Program-made: the position numbers and the translations under genes
Part shown: one piece after another, positions 42,141 to 52,833 of the stretch
Layout: the number at the start of each line of letters is the position of its first letter
Position numbering within the stretch: position 1 is the first letter of the stretch
Assembly: GCA_905147135.1 (NCBI GenBank)
Contig: LR990060.1
Span: forward strand, 12,788,001 to 12,852,000
Length of the DNA stretch: 64,000 nucleotides
DNA from: Blastobasis lacticolella
Taxonomy: Eukaryota > Arthropoda > Insecta > Lepidoptera > Blastobasidae
Direction: 5' to 3'
The notes under the pieces: model-generated
The model's input: the letters and a program-made list of their open reading frames with translations, nothing else
The model's database searches: none
What the model was told of the DNA's origin: nothing

Positions 42141-42524
42141 AAATAAAGAACAAGCGGGAATGAACCATACGTAGTAGCAGCGTCCCCTTTGTAGTTCGGT
42201 AGGCGCAACACGCGACGGATTGTTGATTTTTTCCCTTGATTCTGTTTCGCGTTACAACTATTTCTCTTTTGAGCCAATCCTCTTTCGGAAGGCACGGATT
42301 TGAATAATGTCTTTGAGTTATTACGTGATTACTTAATATGACTTTCTTACAGGAGAGCAAATAGGCAAATTGTCACTCTTTGAATACACTTATACGTACT
42401 ATAAGTAGGTTCATACACCACATAACGTCACGCATTTTCTCGTAGTGGTAGGCATAGACCACAGTGTTCCACTTACTTCAGCCCTAACAAACCTCTCGCT
42501 TCGCTCTCTTTCATAAACAATTTC

Positions 42525-42632
42525 ATACATTAGTGACTCCCCTGGTGTTGCTGATGTCCATAGGCGGCGGTGACCACTTTCCATCAGGTGGCCCGCTTGC
42601 CTGTTTGTCTGACGTCTAAAAAAAAAACATGC
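42525..42632 (-). repeat. R3 repeat, short
   Basis: TAGTGACTCCCCTGGTGTTG to CAGGTGGCCCGCTTGCCTG, followed by a poly-A run. Confidence 0.7.
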
Positions 42633-42845
42633 TCGTCGATTTAGGGCACTCTTTATCTCACCATTCTTTAAAATAACTCCGATTTGAACGTGATATATTA
42701 CTACTCTATTGTTGTTTAAAGCCGTATCGTATCTGGCAGCGTAAAACTTTAAAATCTCTCCGCGTGATAGGTAATACGTCTCAGTCTCCCAATTGCAACG
42801 CTTCCGTTCACTCCTGCCTCCTGTTCATTCGTTCTATCCAGGCAT

Positions 42846-43685
42846 TTGACAGCCATCTTACCTGGTTAGTGACGATGCAGCCGAAGATGGAGCATGCCTG
42901 TCTAGGAACAGCCTATTCACTCTAGCCTTGAAGGCGTCCAGCTTATAATGATCAAGAACACACTCGCAGGCTACGTGTTCCATTCCTTAGACGTGCGCAT
43001 TATAAAGGTTGAACCACAACGGCTCGCGCAAATAGTTGGAAGATCCACGACATAAGGATAGATATAGGATAGATGGCGGAAAGAGGCCGGCGGTATGAGG
43101 TCATGCAACTACTTTGCACACTCCGAAATGCACCCTGTAGATACGCAAGACCGACATACGCGCAACCCTACGTTGATCATCGAGGCTCTGCAGCTTAGCA
43201 TCAATCAATGGTGAATCACAAATTGTCTGCTTTGCACTTTTTTCCACTGAATCCAAAGCGGCCAGTTGGTATTGGGCTGATCCATCCCAGAGGTGGTAGC
43301 AGTATTCCATGCAGATCAGGAGGAGTATTACATGCAGATGCAGGATGTGGTTGATATAACCGATGTGATGTGAAAAAAGTGATGTACCGCCTAACCTTCG
43401 AGAGGATATCAAGTTTTTAAGCTGCAGTCTTTGCTTTGGATTCGATGTACTGACCGAAGTTGAGATTGGTAGATAGCTCAAAACCAAGGAGCTGTAGGTT
43501 GTAGGTTATCCAAATAAAAAAATAATAAAACAAATAAAATAATAAAATAAAATTCCATAGGTACATTCCGGAAAGTCGGAGTTAGATAGAATGGACTGTT
43601 TTGTTAGCGTTGATCGTCACCAGATCGGCTTCGCCCCAATCTGCGACTGCCATGAGAGCTGCGGCCAAACGACCAACCACGATGG
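42846..43685 (-). pseudogene. Jockey-like reverse-transcriptase remnant
   Basis: Minus-strand pieces in order: LMAVADWGEADLVTINANKT (about 43600-43660), frame change, CMEYCYHLWDGSAQYQLAAL (about 43240-43310), DDQRRVARMSVLRIYRVHFG, then near the end LDAFKARVNRLFLDRHAPSS. Stops and frameshifts are present. Its upstream edge touches the zinc-finger fragment at about 43700. Confidence 0.75.
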
Positions 43686-43702
43686 AGATAAAGTGGATGT
43701 GA

Positions 43703-44080
43703 AAGCCTAAAAAATCCAATAGGAGATATCATTGCACAAAATGTTCATACTCAACTCCACATAGTCAAACATTAGTGAATCATATGAGAAGACATAATGG
43801 TGAACGTCCATATAAATGTCAGTGTGGAAAAAGCTTCACTCAGTCTTCTAGCTTAAATGCTCACCAAAAGATTCATAGTGAAAGTACATACTTTACATGT
43901 ACAGTTTGTGGTAAACAGTTCAAACATACATACACATTAAAAAACCATGCTAGAGTTCATGCATCTGGTACATTTCCCTGCAGTATTTGCCCTAAGAAAT
44001 TGAAATCTACTAAGTCTTTGCAAGAACATATGCACAGACATTATAACATAAGAAATTTTAATTGTGAAGAGTGTGGTGGA
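43703..44080 (+). pseudogene. C2H2 zinc-finger protein fragment
   Basis: An open frame reads KPKKSNRRYHCTKCSYSTPH, then further fingers. Finger 1 CTKC...H-x3-H, finger 2 YKCQCGKSF...H-x3-H (only one residue between its cysteines, where two are usual), finger 3 CTVC...HARVH and finger 4 CSIC...HMHRH are separated by linkers such as NGERPYK; finger 5 stops after NCEECG. C2H2 arrays bind DNA in the nucleus. The left side meets a TGA and an RT remnant at about 43700; the right side decays just before an R3 repeat. I see no introns or start, so this is most likely a broken copy; an internal exon of a larger gene remains possible. Confidence 0.6.
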
Positions 44081-44139
44081 GTGGAGAACGACAAAGGACG
44101 ATGTTTCGTTTTGTCTATCTGTGTATCGTTGTTTTTTTA

Positions 44140-44320
44140 AAGTTTTACGGCAGACAAACAGGCAAGTGGGCCACCTGATAGAAAGTAGTCACCGCCGCCT
44201 ATGGACATCAGCAACACCAGGGGAGTCACCAATGCGTTGCCCGCCTCTGAAGCGACCTCTAATATGCTTCTTGAACGGTCCCATGTCATAGTTCAAAGGA
44301 AAAACTGTCGTTAATCTCCT
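44140..44320 (+). repeat. R3 repeat abutting the zinc-finger fragment
   Basis: GCAGACAAACAGGCAAGTGG through AGCAACACCAGGGGAGTCAC to TTGAACGGTCCCATGTCATA. It begins where the zinc-finger frame loses sense. Confidence 0.7.
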
Positions 44321-44433
44321 TTCAATCATCCTCTCTACATAACTAAACCAACTCAGCATTCCTTTCTCTATAATTTATGACAATCGTCTTGTTATTCTGC
44401 CCAGTACAAAATAAGGAAAACAGACGAAACATT

Positions 44434-46521
44434 ACAAGCGGATAATAAAAATGTAGGTAACATTTTAACGACTCCAGTAAAACGTCAGGAAAGGAGTGCG
44501 CAGCGTAACAAGGCTCGACGCATCCCGAAAGTACGCTAGGGTTGCCGCTTGGCAGTGATGGAAAGTTTGACTTCAATATTCCCTAAACTACTAAACGGAT
44601 TTCAATGAAACAAAGTTATAATCCATCTCGATTAAACTGGCTTTCAAATAAAGAAAACCACATCGAAATCGGTCCACCCATTCTGGAGCTACAAGCGGAT
44701 AATAAAAATGTAGGGAACATTTTAACGACTCCAGCAAAACGTCAGGAGAGAAGTGCGCAGCGTAACAAGGCTCGACGCATCCCGAAAGTACGCTAGGGTT
44801 GCCGCTTGGCAGTGATGGAAAGTTTGGATTGTCCCCCAAAGGTTCCCTTAAATGGGGGACAACGTTTTTCCAGTTGTCCCCCATTCGGGAGATAATACTT
44901 GGGGGACAACGGGAATGAACCCAAAGTTTGTTTGGAACACATAACCTGACCCACAGACATAGTCTGTCCCCTGACCTATTTTACATTTATTCTAATATTT
45001 TCTAAACTAGGTATATACTGCACCGATTTAAACGAAAATAGTCATCCAATAAATAATGTTTCAAAATTACTAAATAGGTCTGGATATCTAAACTTACAAG
45101 TGGCCCTGTTTGGTTTGAGTAGTATACATATATTTACTTCAATATTCCCTAAACTACAAAACGGATTTCAATAAAACAAAAAGTTATAATCCATCTCGAA
45201 ATAACTGGCTTTCAAATAAAGAAAACCACATCGAAATCGGTTCACCCATTCTGAATCTACAATGCACATACCATGGACTTACTATCCAAAGGGACTGCGC
45301 ACTGCTTTGACTAAAACCGGGCAGAGCGAGAGTCACCATCGATAGTCCTTTGTCCCTTTCTAACAGTGTAAACACAATGTTATTGGCATAATCACCGTCA
45401 TTCTAAATTGACAAGTGTTGTGTTTGGTGTTGCCATTATTGGAGAAATATATTTACCGTGAATTTGGTATTATTATGAGGTAATCCGTACAATCCGAAAA
45501 GTAGTTGTCAAAATACCTTTTGATCTACTGAACGTTTCTCCGACAAACGTCGAGTCGACATAATTATTAACCTACGGCTTTTTGTTCCACAAAACAGATA
45601 AAAGAGTTCGGTAACGATTTATCCTACAACACTAGTTTCTAAAGAGAAGTGATAGTACTCGTCGATATCTACATTTCGGGTGACAGCTGTCAAACTTAAA
45701 TGTGTTATAACTCGAAACCCATTGGTTCTAGAACACTAGTTTCTAAAGAAATATGATAGTACTCGTCGAGATCTACATTTCGTATGACAGCTGTCAAACT
45801 TAGAACTGTCATCCAAAATGTAGATCTCGATGAGTACTATCGTATTGCTCAAGGAACTAGTGTTCTAAGACCAATCGTTTCCGAGTTACAACAGTTCCGA
45901 GTTTGACAGCTGTCATGCGAAATGTAGATCTCGGCGAACACTATCATTTTTCTTTAGGAACGAGTGTTATAGCACCAATAGTTTAGGAGTTATTTCAGTT
46001 CAAACTTTGACAGCTGTCATTCGAATTGTAGATCTCAACAAGTACTATCATTTCTCTCTAGAAACTAGTGTTTTAGGACGAATGGGTACCGATTTATAAA
46101 AGATTTAACATTGACAGCTGTCATTCGAAATGTAGATCTCAACAAGTACTATCATTTCTCTCTAGAAACTAGTGTTTTAGGACCAATGGGTACCGATTTA
46201 TAAAAGATTTAACATTGACAGCTGTCATACGAAATAATGATCTCGAGGAATGCTATCATTTCACTCTAGGAACTAGTGTTCTAGGGCCAATAGGGTAAGC
46301 TTGGGCTGGACCCTGGTGAAAACATGACCTTCAGATTGCACCCGGTCCGGCTCTGCCTGGCCCTGAGGTCGGTGTCCGCGCCAAATAATAAAAGTAATTC
46401 GGAATTTGCATCAACAATGGTGGCAACACTAGAAAGGGACACAGGACTATCGATGGTGACTCTCGCTCTGCCCGGTTTTAGTCAAAGCAGTGCGCAGTCC
46501 CTTTGGGTAGTAAGTCCATGG
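44434..46521. mobile_element. Large composite inverted-repeat structure (foldback-like)
   Basis: Components visible by eye: a 137-bp direct repeat (44434-44570 and 44691-44827); a ~125-bp direct repeat (44570-44694 and 45136-45262); 91-bp inverted arms at 45271-45361 and 46431-46521 with only a few mismatches; and between the arms, units of about 105-120 bp containing GACAGCTGTCA and ATGTAGATCTC, about two in one orientation (45640-45803) then about five in the other (45805-46270). No transposase is recognisable. It resembles foldback-type elements, but class and true ends are unknown. Confidence 0.7.
44829..44909. repeat. Two consecutive TTGTCCCCC/GGGGGACAA stem-loops
   Basis: TTGTCCCCC at 44829-44837 pairs with GGGGGACAA at 44854-44862; a second pair is 44874-44882 with 44901-44909. 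Part of the composite structure at 44.4-46.5 kb. Confidence 0.85.
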
Positions 46522-47355
46522 CACAGACACACATATACCCATACACCGAGCCACAAATACATATGTCAAACTATAACACCCATCCTTTTTTATCAATATT
46601 TTGCATGGCCGTTGGCAGCCCTACACCGAAATCATTAGCGCGAAGGCGCTGTCGATATTTCGTGGCACCAACGCTGCAGCATGGCGCGCGATGCGCACAG
46701 GCACGCATCCAGAGACTGATATTAAATAAAGTTATCTACTATGCAAACAGATTATCTATCATCTTTGGAAAGGTGTTTCGTGAAAAGATACTTAGTTTAA
46801 GTACCTTTTCTAAGAAGACAGCGCTAAATATCTATCGGTCTCGTTTTGATTTATTTTAGAGAATCGTGTCTCGTCAACGTCATCTATTACAATGATTTGA
46901 ACTATTTTTTCCTTTTAATCGGCTCTCGGAAAATCTCCCATTGATAAACTGCAAGCGGAATTCGCGCGCCGTCGGTGAGCAGTCGTCAGTTGCACGCAGA
47001 CGGCAAGGCGACGGTAGCCGCCGGCATGCCGTTGACAACGTGCCGCCAAACGAAAATGGAACATTTATTTAAAGACAGACTATTAAAACTCAATTTTATT
47101 TAGAGTATTATCAGAATATTCTAAAGCATACGTACTTATAGAAAACTTCAAGAAACGAGCTTATTTTATATTTTTAAATATACAATTTAGAGACAAACGA
47201 GCTGACAGCCTGTCTGGTGGAAAGTGGTAGGTCTAACTGTCGCCCATAACGGATCATAGGTGAGTTGACACTGTTGGGACTGATATGAACCGGGAAGTGT
47301 AGGACACAAGAGTCGATCTAGGATGCCGCATCTGCGCCGTATCACTATTAAAAAC

Positions 47356-47599
47356 GGGAGTAATACACAGGTGCAAATGCCAGTATAAAGAAACCGACAA
47401 GATAATTCGCTCAATTAAAACGTCGCGATTTTAAGCTATCGCGCAATGGAATTGTCGCACAACTGAACGTTCGCTCTTTGAAGCTTTCGCGGAATTGATT
47501 TTTCGCACAAATGACCCATCGCGCATTCAAGCTTTCGGGCAATCGTCTTCGCGCTTTCGTTATTCGTGCTTTCGGCATTCGCACCCGTGTATTACTCCC
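47356..47599. mobile_element. MITE with 26-bp inverted ends and TCGCG-rich interior
   Basis: Left end GGGAGTAATACACAGGTGC and right end inverted GGGAGTAATACACGGGTGCG are near-identical over 26 bp (47356-47381, 47574-47599). The interior (about 47405-47575) is a run of TCGCG/TTCGC words about every 12-18 bases joined by AT text. Target duplication not resolved. Confidence 0.7.
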
Positions 47600-47849
47600 A
47601 TTATAAACACAAATTGCTGAGTACGTCCCTGTATCAGCATTATTTGTCTATTTGGTGGGTAATTGGTTTTAGTTCTTACTACTGCATTTCAATGTAAGTG
47701 GTGTTTAATTAGACTTTTTGAAAAGTGTCTATTTCAAAAATTAGTTTTTTAGGCTTTACGGTGTCTTAAATAATGAGTGCATTTCACTTATCTAAGGAAG
47801 TAGGGCCATCTTTTTCATCTTAATGGTCAATCGACGAATTCGGCAACCT

Positions 47850-48088
47850 GAGGGGTTTATTTGGTTAACAGACCGGCGTCTGCCAAGCAGAGGTCCCGCG
47901 TTCGATTTCCGGCCGGGCAGAAATTGAAGTGATGAAATTAAATTTACGGGTCTGGGTGTTAAGTGTATAATAAGTACTTATGTAGGTACTTGCCTATTTA
48001 AAAATATACAAGTAATTTATCAGTTTTCTGGCAACCATAATATAAGCTTCGCTTACTTCGGGGCTAGTAGCGCTGTGTGAATTATCCA
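47850..48088 (+). repeat. R2 SINE-like repeat
   Basis: GAGGTCCCGCGTTCGATTTC and GGCCGGGCAGAAATTGAAG through ACGGGTCTGGGTGTTAAG to GGGGCTAGTAGCGCTGTG. Confidence 0.75.
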
Positions 48089-48130
48089 AACATAAAAAAA
48101 AATACGTGTGGCACTCGGGGACTGCGGCGG

Positions 48131-48669
48131 TAAAACTATTGCATAGCATTTTTAAATATGGATGAAATATGTGAACACGTGCCAATTGAAGATAATTTAG
48201 TTGCGCAGCAACAAACTCTTTTGTGGAATGATGATTATACTATATACCTATATACTTTCTCACAAACAGCTGCTTACGTATTCGTCCGATTTCGAAGCAG
48301 CTCGTCTCGATCCGTGCGAGCTTCGTACAGTCGTACCATATACATACACGTTAAGGTTCAACTTGTCGTGGGCTTGAACTCTCTCGTGGACGCGGCCAAA
48401 AAGCACGCTGTCTCACCTAGCATTGTGTCTAAAAGATATAGAATCAGTAATGAGCAGTTAGCAGCTAGTCTACACGCATACGTCTAGTCGCACGCACACA
48501 AACACCGTGCCCAAGTCTGCCGAACAGAAACGACGTTAGACGATGCACGGCTTTCAACGCCGCACCGCTGTGCCGGTCGGAGTGGGGGGTGTTAGGTTTT
48601 TTTCGTTACGGAATTTCTTGATTCGGTCGCCGCGCTCAAAGCCCGCGATAAAAGCTATGCAATAGCTTA
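48131..48669. mobile_element. Unclassified repeat with CTATTGCATAGC inverted ends and a 109-codon ORF
   Basis: Inverted words TAAAACTATTGCATAGC (left) and AAAGCTATGCAATAGCTTA (right) enclose 540 bp. The plus frame 48158-48487 starts MDEICEHVPIEDNLVAQQQT and ends NEQLAASLHAYV; I do not recognise a domain, though DAAKKHAVSPSIVSKRY looks helix-turn-helix-like. The right half is GC-rich (GGTCGCCGCGCTCAAAGCC). It could be a MITE with relic coding. Confidence 0.4.
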
Positions 48670-48960
48670 AAAATCCGGCTTCTGCCAGGACCCGCTATCC
48701 TGCTCTTTCTCCTCCACTTCGCCCGGTCTTCAGCATCAGAGCTCGCTGAGTTTTATCAAAACTATATGGCTCAAGTCTTGTAAAATAGATCTGTAGATTT
48801 AATTGTACCTAATATAGTCTTTATTTTTATATTAATATGCCATACGAATAAATAAATAAATCAAAACCAGTGATGCAAGAACTTTCTACGTCCACTCCGT
48901 TTAGGAATTGTGCCGTGACAATATACCATAACGTCAAGCAAGAGTATTTAAACAACCATA

Positions 48961-49031
48961 CCACACACGCACACGCACACGCGCACGCACACGCACACGC
49001 ACACGCACACACACGCACACACACACACACA
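48961..49031 (+). repeat. CA/CG-interrupted CA microsatellite
   Basis: A run of ACAC and ACGCAC units of about 70 bp. Frames through it (His-Ala on one strand, Cys-Ala on the other) are artefacts. Confidence 0.95.
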
Positions 49032-49039
49032 AAACAAAA

Positions 49040-49275
49040 TTATCACATCCTTCCTTTTGAATATAATAAATACGAAGTTTGTAAGGCTGTTTGTGACTCC
49101 TTCACGCAAAAACTACTGAACGGATTGTGATTGTGATAAAATTTGGCAACTACATTAGCTTATTACCCACCAAACAGGCTATAATTTATAACGAGATTCA
49201 ATGTTATTCCCGCGGGAACGGGTCCGGAATGTTATAACCGAATTTCACGCGAACGAAGTCGCGGGGAAAAGCAAA
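49040..49275 (+). mobile_element. Helitron-like fragment
   Basis: Contains ACGCAAAAACTACTGAACGG, then CCCGCGGGAACGGG and CGCGAACGAAGTCGCGGG, the usual 3' features of a Helitron family. The CTAG end is mutated. A shorter relative is at 52905-52997, where GGGCAAAAGCTAGT is preserved. Confidence 0.5.
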
Positions 49276-49594
49276 CTACCTTCATATTAAATAGCACAGC
49301 AGTGGCAATTTCACAATATTAATAAATTCACTGCATTGCAGACGCTCTAGCATTAGAATTTATTTTCTTACTTGAAACTTAACGCAGAGGAAGTTTTAAG
49401 TTGTACTTTCCGTCTTTACACCGAAGCTTGCATACGAGTTTCGGAGTGCTGGGACCAGGTCTTACAAACTCTATTGTATCTGAGTATAAACTTTTCCATA
49501 AAACGTGCCATTTGTAGCGGAATGGCAGCTAAAGTCTTATGCTTTGTCTATTGCCAGATTGTTTTAAACTGTCGCGGTTATTATCACACATTTT

Positions 49595-50207
49595 AAGGGC
49601 ATGTTCCGGGTTTCCTACCGCGTACCTTTGTTGAAGAGTAGCCCGATATTTTGACGCAGTTGCATGCATCATGGTCACAGCAGATCGACATCGGCCGCTT
49701 TATCGCTAACCACAGGGCAGGATTTAGAGGTCCAGAGGCCTCGGGGCAACGAAGGAGCGGAGGCCCCCTCGCCCCAAATTATTTTCCAAATAAAGTGAAA
49801 AATTTTTTTAAGTCGAGTTTTTCAATAAATAATTTATTGTAATTAAGTGTAATTAAAAAATAATAAATTAAGTGTAATTATAATCAAATAATCATGTATG
49901 TACAAAGTACTGCAGGCTGTAGGTAAAGGTAAAAGAGCAAAAAAAAATATCAAAGGAAAAGATGTTTACTGGTGTTTACTAATTGGAATTTGAAAGATTT
50001 TTTTTTCCGAAGTCTCTATTGTGGGGGCCCCCCGTTTGTGGAGGCCCCCCGTTTGTGGAGGCCCCGGGGCTTTCGCCCCGGTTGCCCTTCCCTAAATCCG
50101 GCCCTGGCTAACCAACCCGTCCCGTGACCATGATGCATGCAACTGCGTCGAGATATCGGGCTACTCGTCAACAAAGGTACGCGGTAGGAAACCCGGAACA
50201 TACCCTT
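49595..50207. mobile_element. Snapback element with 84-bp inverted arms, carrying a hAT in its loop
   Basis: Left arm 49595-49678 (AAGGGCATGTTCCGGGTTTC...) and right arm 50124-50207 are reverse complements with about four mismatches over 84 bp. The loop consists of the hAT element at 49713-50106 plus about 50 bp of original spacer. A TATTGCCAGATTG word occurs on both sides (near 49548 and 50214), which may be duplicated target. Confidence 0.75.
49713..50106. mobile_element. hAT MITE nested in the snapback loop
   Basis: Starts CAGGGCAGGATTTAGAGG and ends inverted CAGGGCCGGATTTAGGG, with 8-bp duplications GCTAACCA at 49705-49712 and 50107-50114. Subterminal GGGGCCTC-rich blocks; AT-rich middle without coding potential. 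Confidence 0.92.
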
Positions 50208-50258
50208 AAACTGTATTGCCAGATTGCACTAAACTAAGGCGGCACTGAGTATAAAAAT

Positions 50259-50981
50259 TAGAGATGAAACGGATAGTGGTTTGGCCGGATACCGGAAATC
50301 CGGCCAGCCTCTTAGCCGGATAGCCGGATATCCGGCTGAACTTAGCCTCTGAACAAGTTTGTGCAAGCTGTAATCGTGGGGTGGGACTTTAGACGGCTGC
50401 ATGTGTTTAAGTGATTTCAATTCTTCCTTCAATGAGAATAATTTGAACATTAAACTGAACAATTCTTTCGACCTCGAAAGGATTCAGAGTTTTGAAATAC
50501 GGGCTTACACATGCCCCCAGCATATCGGAGGACAAACGACATCGTATATTACCTCTAAATATAGAGAAATTTGTATTTTTCTCCAGTATAAACCTTGATT
50601 GACTTTGGAAAAAATGTCATACTAAACAACACTTGTCAAAACAACAAACGACAGAAATGCGCATTTTTAACGGGTGTCACCCTGTTTGGAAAAGTACACC
50701 CTAAATTTGTCGACGACAACGCGCTGCCGCGGAAGGCCCAACACGCCACCTGGCTGACGGCGGTCCAACAGGACCTAAAGGGTAATATCATTGACGCCGC
50801 TACTGCTCAGAGAAATGAAGGAAGCCGATGAGCAAAATAATTTTTATGTTTTTTTAAATCCATTTTTTACTATCCGGTATCCGGCCGGATATTAACGCAC
50901 TATCCGGTATCCGGCCGGATAGTAAATTAAGGCCGGATAGGCCGGATACCGGATAGCAACCGGATATCCGTTTCATCTCTA
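50259..50981. mobile_element. hAT element with CCGGATA repeats (723 bp)
   Basis: Starts TAGAGATGAAACGGATA and ends inverted TAGAGATGAAACGGATA, with 8-bp duplications ATAAAAAT at 50251-50258 and 50982-50989. Both ends carry many CCGGATA/TATCCGG words. The middle contains two short frames (65-78 codons) that I could not relate to a transposase. Confidence 0.92.
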
Positions 50982-51089
50982 ATAAAAATCTTAAAGTTGG
51001 CGGCTTAAGATATTCCTAAGTATTTAGGCGTCACAAAATGGTGTCATAAAGCTAAGAGAGACTTAGAGTGACGACCTGTGTGGTCTATA

Positions 51090-51258
51090 GCCTACATAGT
51101 ATAAAATAAAGTCGGTTTCCGCGTCTGACTGTCGGTACTTATGTATTTACGCTAACTTCTCCTAAACCATGCAACCAGAAGATTTATATGTACATCTAAT
51201 GAATGTATATTACAGTAAAGAAAAATGTAAAAAACCCGTTTGTCGGGCGGGTTGCTAG
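51090..51258 (+). mobile_element. Short Helitron
   Basis: Contains TACATAGTATAAAATAAAGTC near the 5' end and finishes with the hairpin CCCGTTTGTCGGGCGGG and GCTAG, followed by T. The exact 5' TC end is unclear. Confidence 0.65.
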
Positions 51259-51417
51259 TCATTACCAATACTATAAAGAAAAAAAAATTTTTTGGTAATG
51301 AACTCAAAAAATAATTAAATTTTAAAAATTATTGCATTAATAGAATGGTACATTATCACTGAGTAACATTGACTAAGTTTTCTCCAGAGAAAATACAACA
51401 TGGAGTTCTTCAATAAA

Positions 51418-51550
51418 AGGGTGAAAAGGCTTTTACGAAGTCGGCAACGCGTGGTGTTGCCCCTGGTATTGCAAACGTCCACAGGCTGCGGTGACTGCTT
51501 ACCATCAGGCGGGCCGTAAGCTTGTTTGCCAAGTAATGGTATGAAAAAAA
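51418..51550 (-). repeat. R3-like divergent repeat
   Basis: GTTGCCCCTGGTATTGCAAA and CATCAGGCGGGCCGTAAGC in minus orientation. Related sequences at 20535-20615 and 55855-55965 form a subfamily with CAGCCTATGGACGTTTG. Confidence 0.6.
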
Positions 51551-51629
51551 TAATAGGTTACCGTGGGAAAGTCGATTGTTTACAGAGATTTGATTTTTCA
51601 ATAATATTATATTCCTTTTTCTTCTCTCG

Positions 51630-51780
51630 GTGAGGGAAAACATCGTGATGAAACCTGCACGTTCAGGTGACTGGAAGTGTAACCATGATCCAATCTGGTC
51701 AGGTTCCCCTGGTAGCAGGGTCAAGGCGGACCCCGGGCCCTCGTGCGCGAGAGCACAACCGGGACATTAACGCTAAGATG
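51630..51780 (+). repeat. R1 SINE-like 3' part
   Basis: Starts in the body at TCGGTGAGGGAAAACATCGT and ends GGGACATTAACGCTAAGATG. The head is missing. Confidence 0.75.
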
Positions 51781-52299
51781 ATGATTATTATTATATTATA
51801 TTCCTTTCTCTATCTATGACCAAATTGTAGTAGCTACATAAATACATTATAAGTAGGTAGCTACGGAATCATGCTCCTTATAGATTTTTATGAAAAACTT
51901 TGCTCCTTCATTCTATGCAGCTTGCCGTCGTGTCGTAAAAACGTGGCTAACTTTTAATAACAAAATTAGTATTCCCAAGGTAAGGTTGAAAGAAATAGTT
52001 AGGAAAGTCAGGCTAAATTAGCCTTTAAACTTTATAATATTGAGAACAATTAATTCTTAACCAGCAAGTTTTTGGTTCGAATTTTAGACGATATTTTCAA
52101 GATAGTTGTTTTAGGTATCTAACGCTATTCATCATCATCAATTCAAAAAAATTCAAAATTCAAAATTTCTTTATTGATTAGGACAATACATATCTCTTTC
52201 AATCGTCAAAAAGGAGGGGGATAGGAAAGTAGGAAGGAAACACACAGTGACACGCTGACCGCCCTATGGCCGTAGATAAACGTATCCCTCGCCAACCGA

Positions 52300-52605
52300 A
52301 CCGTGCTCGACAATGCCAGGCAGAGCCGGAACGCTATATTATATTATATAGGTATGTCTAGTATCATCATGGCGTCATTCCCGGTTTTACTCTCGAGGGC
52401 CCGAGGTCCGCCTGCCTGCTTCTGTCGGTCTTCGGCATCCTTGGTGGCCATGCCATCGATCCTTGGGCGGTCTTTTCTCCCCGTGCCTGGCGGGGGTGGC
52501 ATGGCCAGACGTTTGTTCTCCACGTAATTTGTCAGTTGCGTGAGTCGTGGCCATACCATCGAAGGCGGCACTCTTGCAGCTTATTTGCGATGTCACGGGC
52601 GGCAA
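52300..52605 (-). repeat. RTE-like LINE 3' end
   Basis: Minus-strand ...KDRPRIDGMATKDAEDRQKQAG...; plus strand TCTTCGGCATCCTTGG. A second LINE end of this sort is at 63180-63350 (TTCGGCATCCTTAGTGC). Coding remnants only. Confidence 0.5.
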
Positions 52606-52716
52606 AGCTATGTAGGCGCGAATGTGGGCATTTCGGACGGTTGTCGTCTACGTAAAATATCCCAATACAACATGTAATATCCCTTCCAATAAAACATAAT
52701 TACATCAATCAACTAC

Positions 52717-52833
52717 CTGGGCGTTGTCCTTGGCAACGGTCGTGCGACGAGCGGTTTTAAGATCTCCTATTGCACGGGCGACGTCCGTCGTACGACCATG
52801 GCCGCACAATCTTTGCCAATTGGTCACCGCCTA
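52717..52833. mobile_element. Tiny palindromic MITE (GGCGCTGTC ends), third copy
   Basis: Contains GGCAACGGTCGTGCGACGAG, then GGGCGACGTCCGTCGTACGACC, and ends CACCGCCTAA. Same family as 12730-12861 and 39199-39292. Confidence 0.55.

Noticed and set aside
48827..49130. His-Ala and Cys-Ala repeat proteins
   Set aside because: Direct translation of a CA/CG microsatellite.
52303..52605. Pro/Arg-rich ORFs on both strands
   Set aside because: They overlap a decayed RTE-like 3' end; overlapping frames arise from high GC content.
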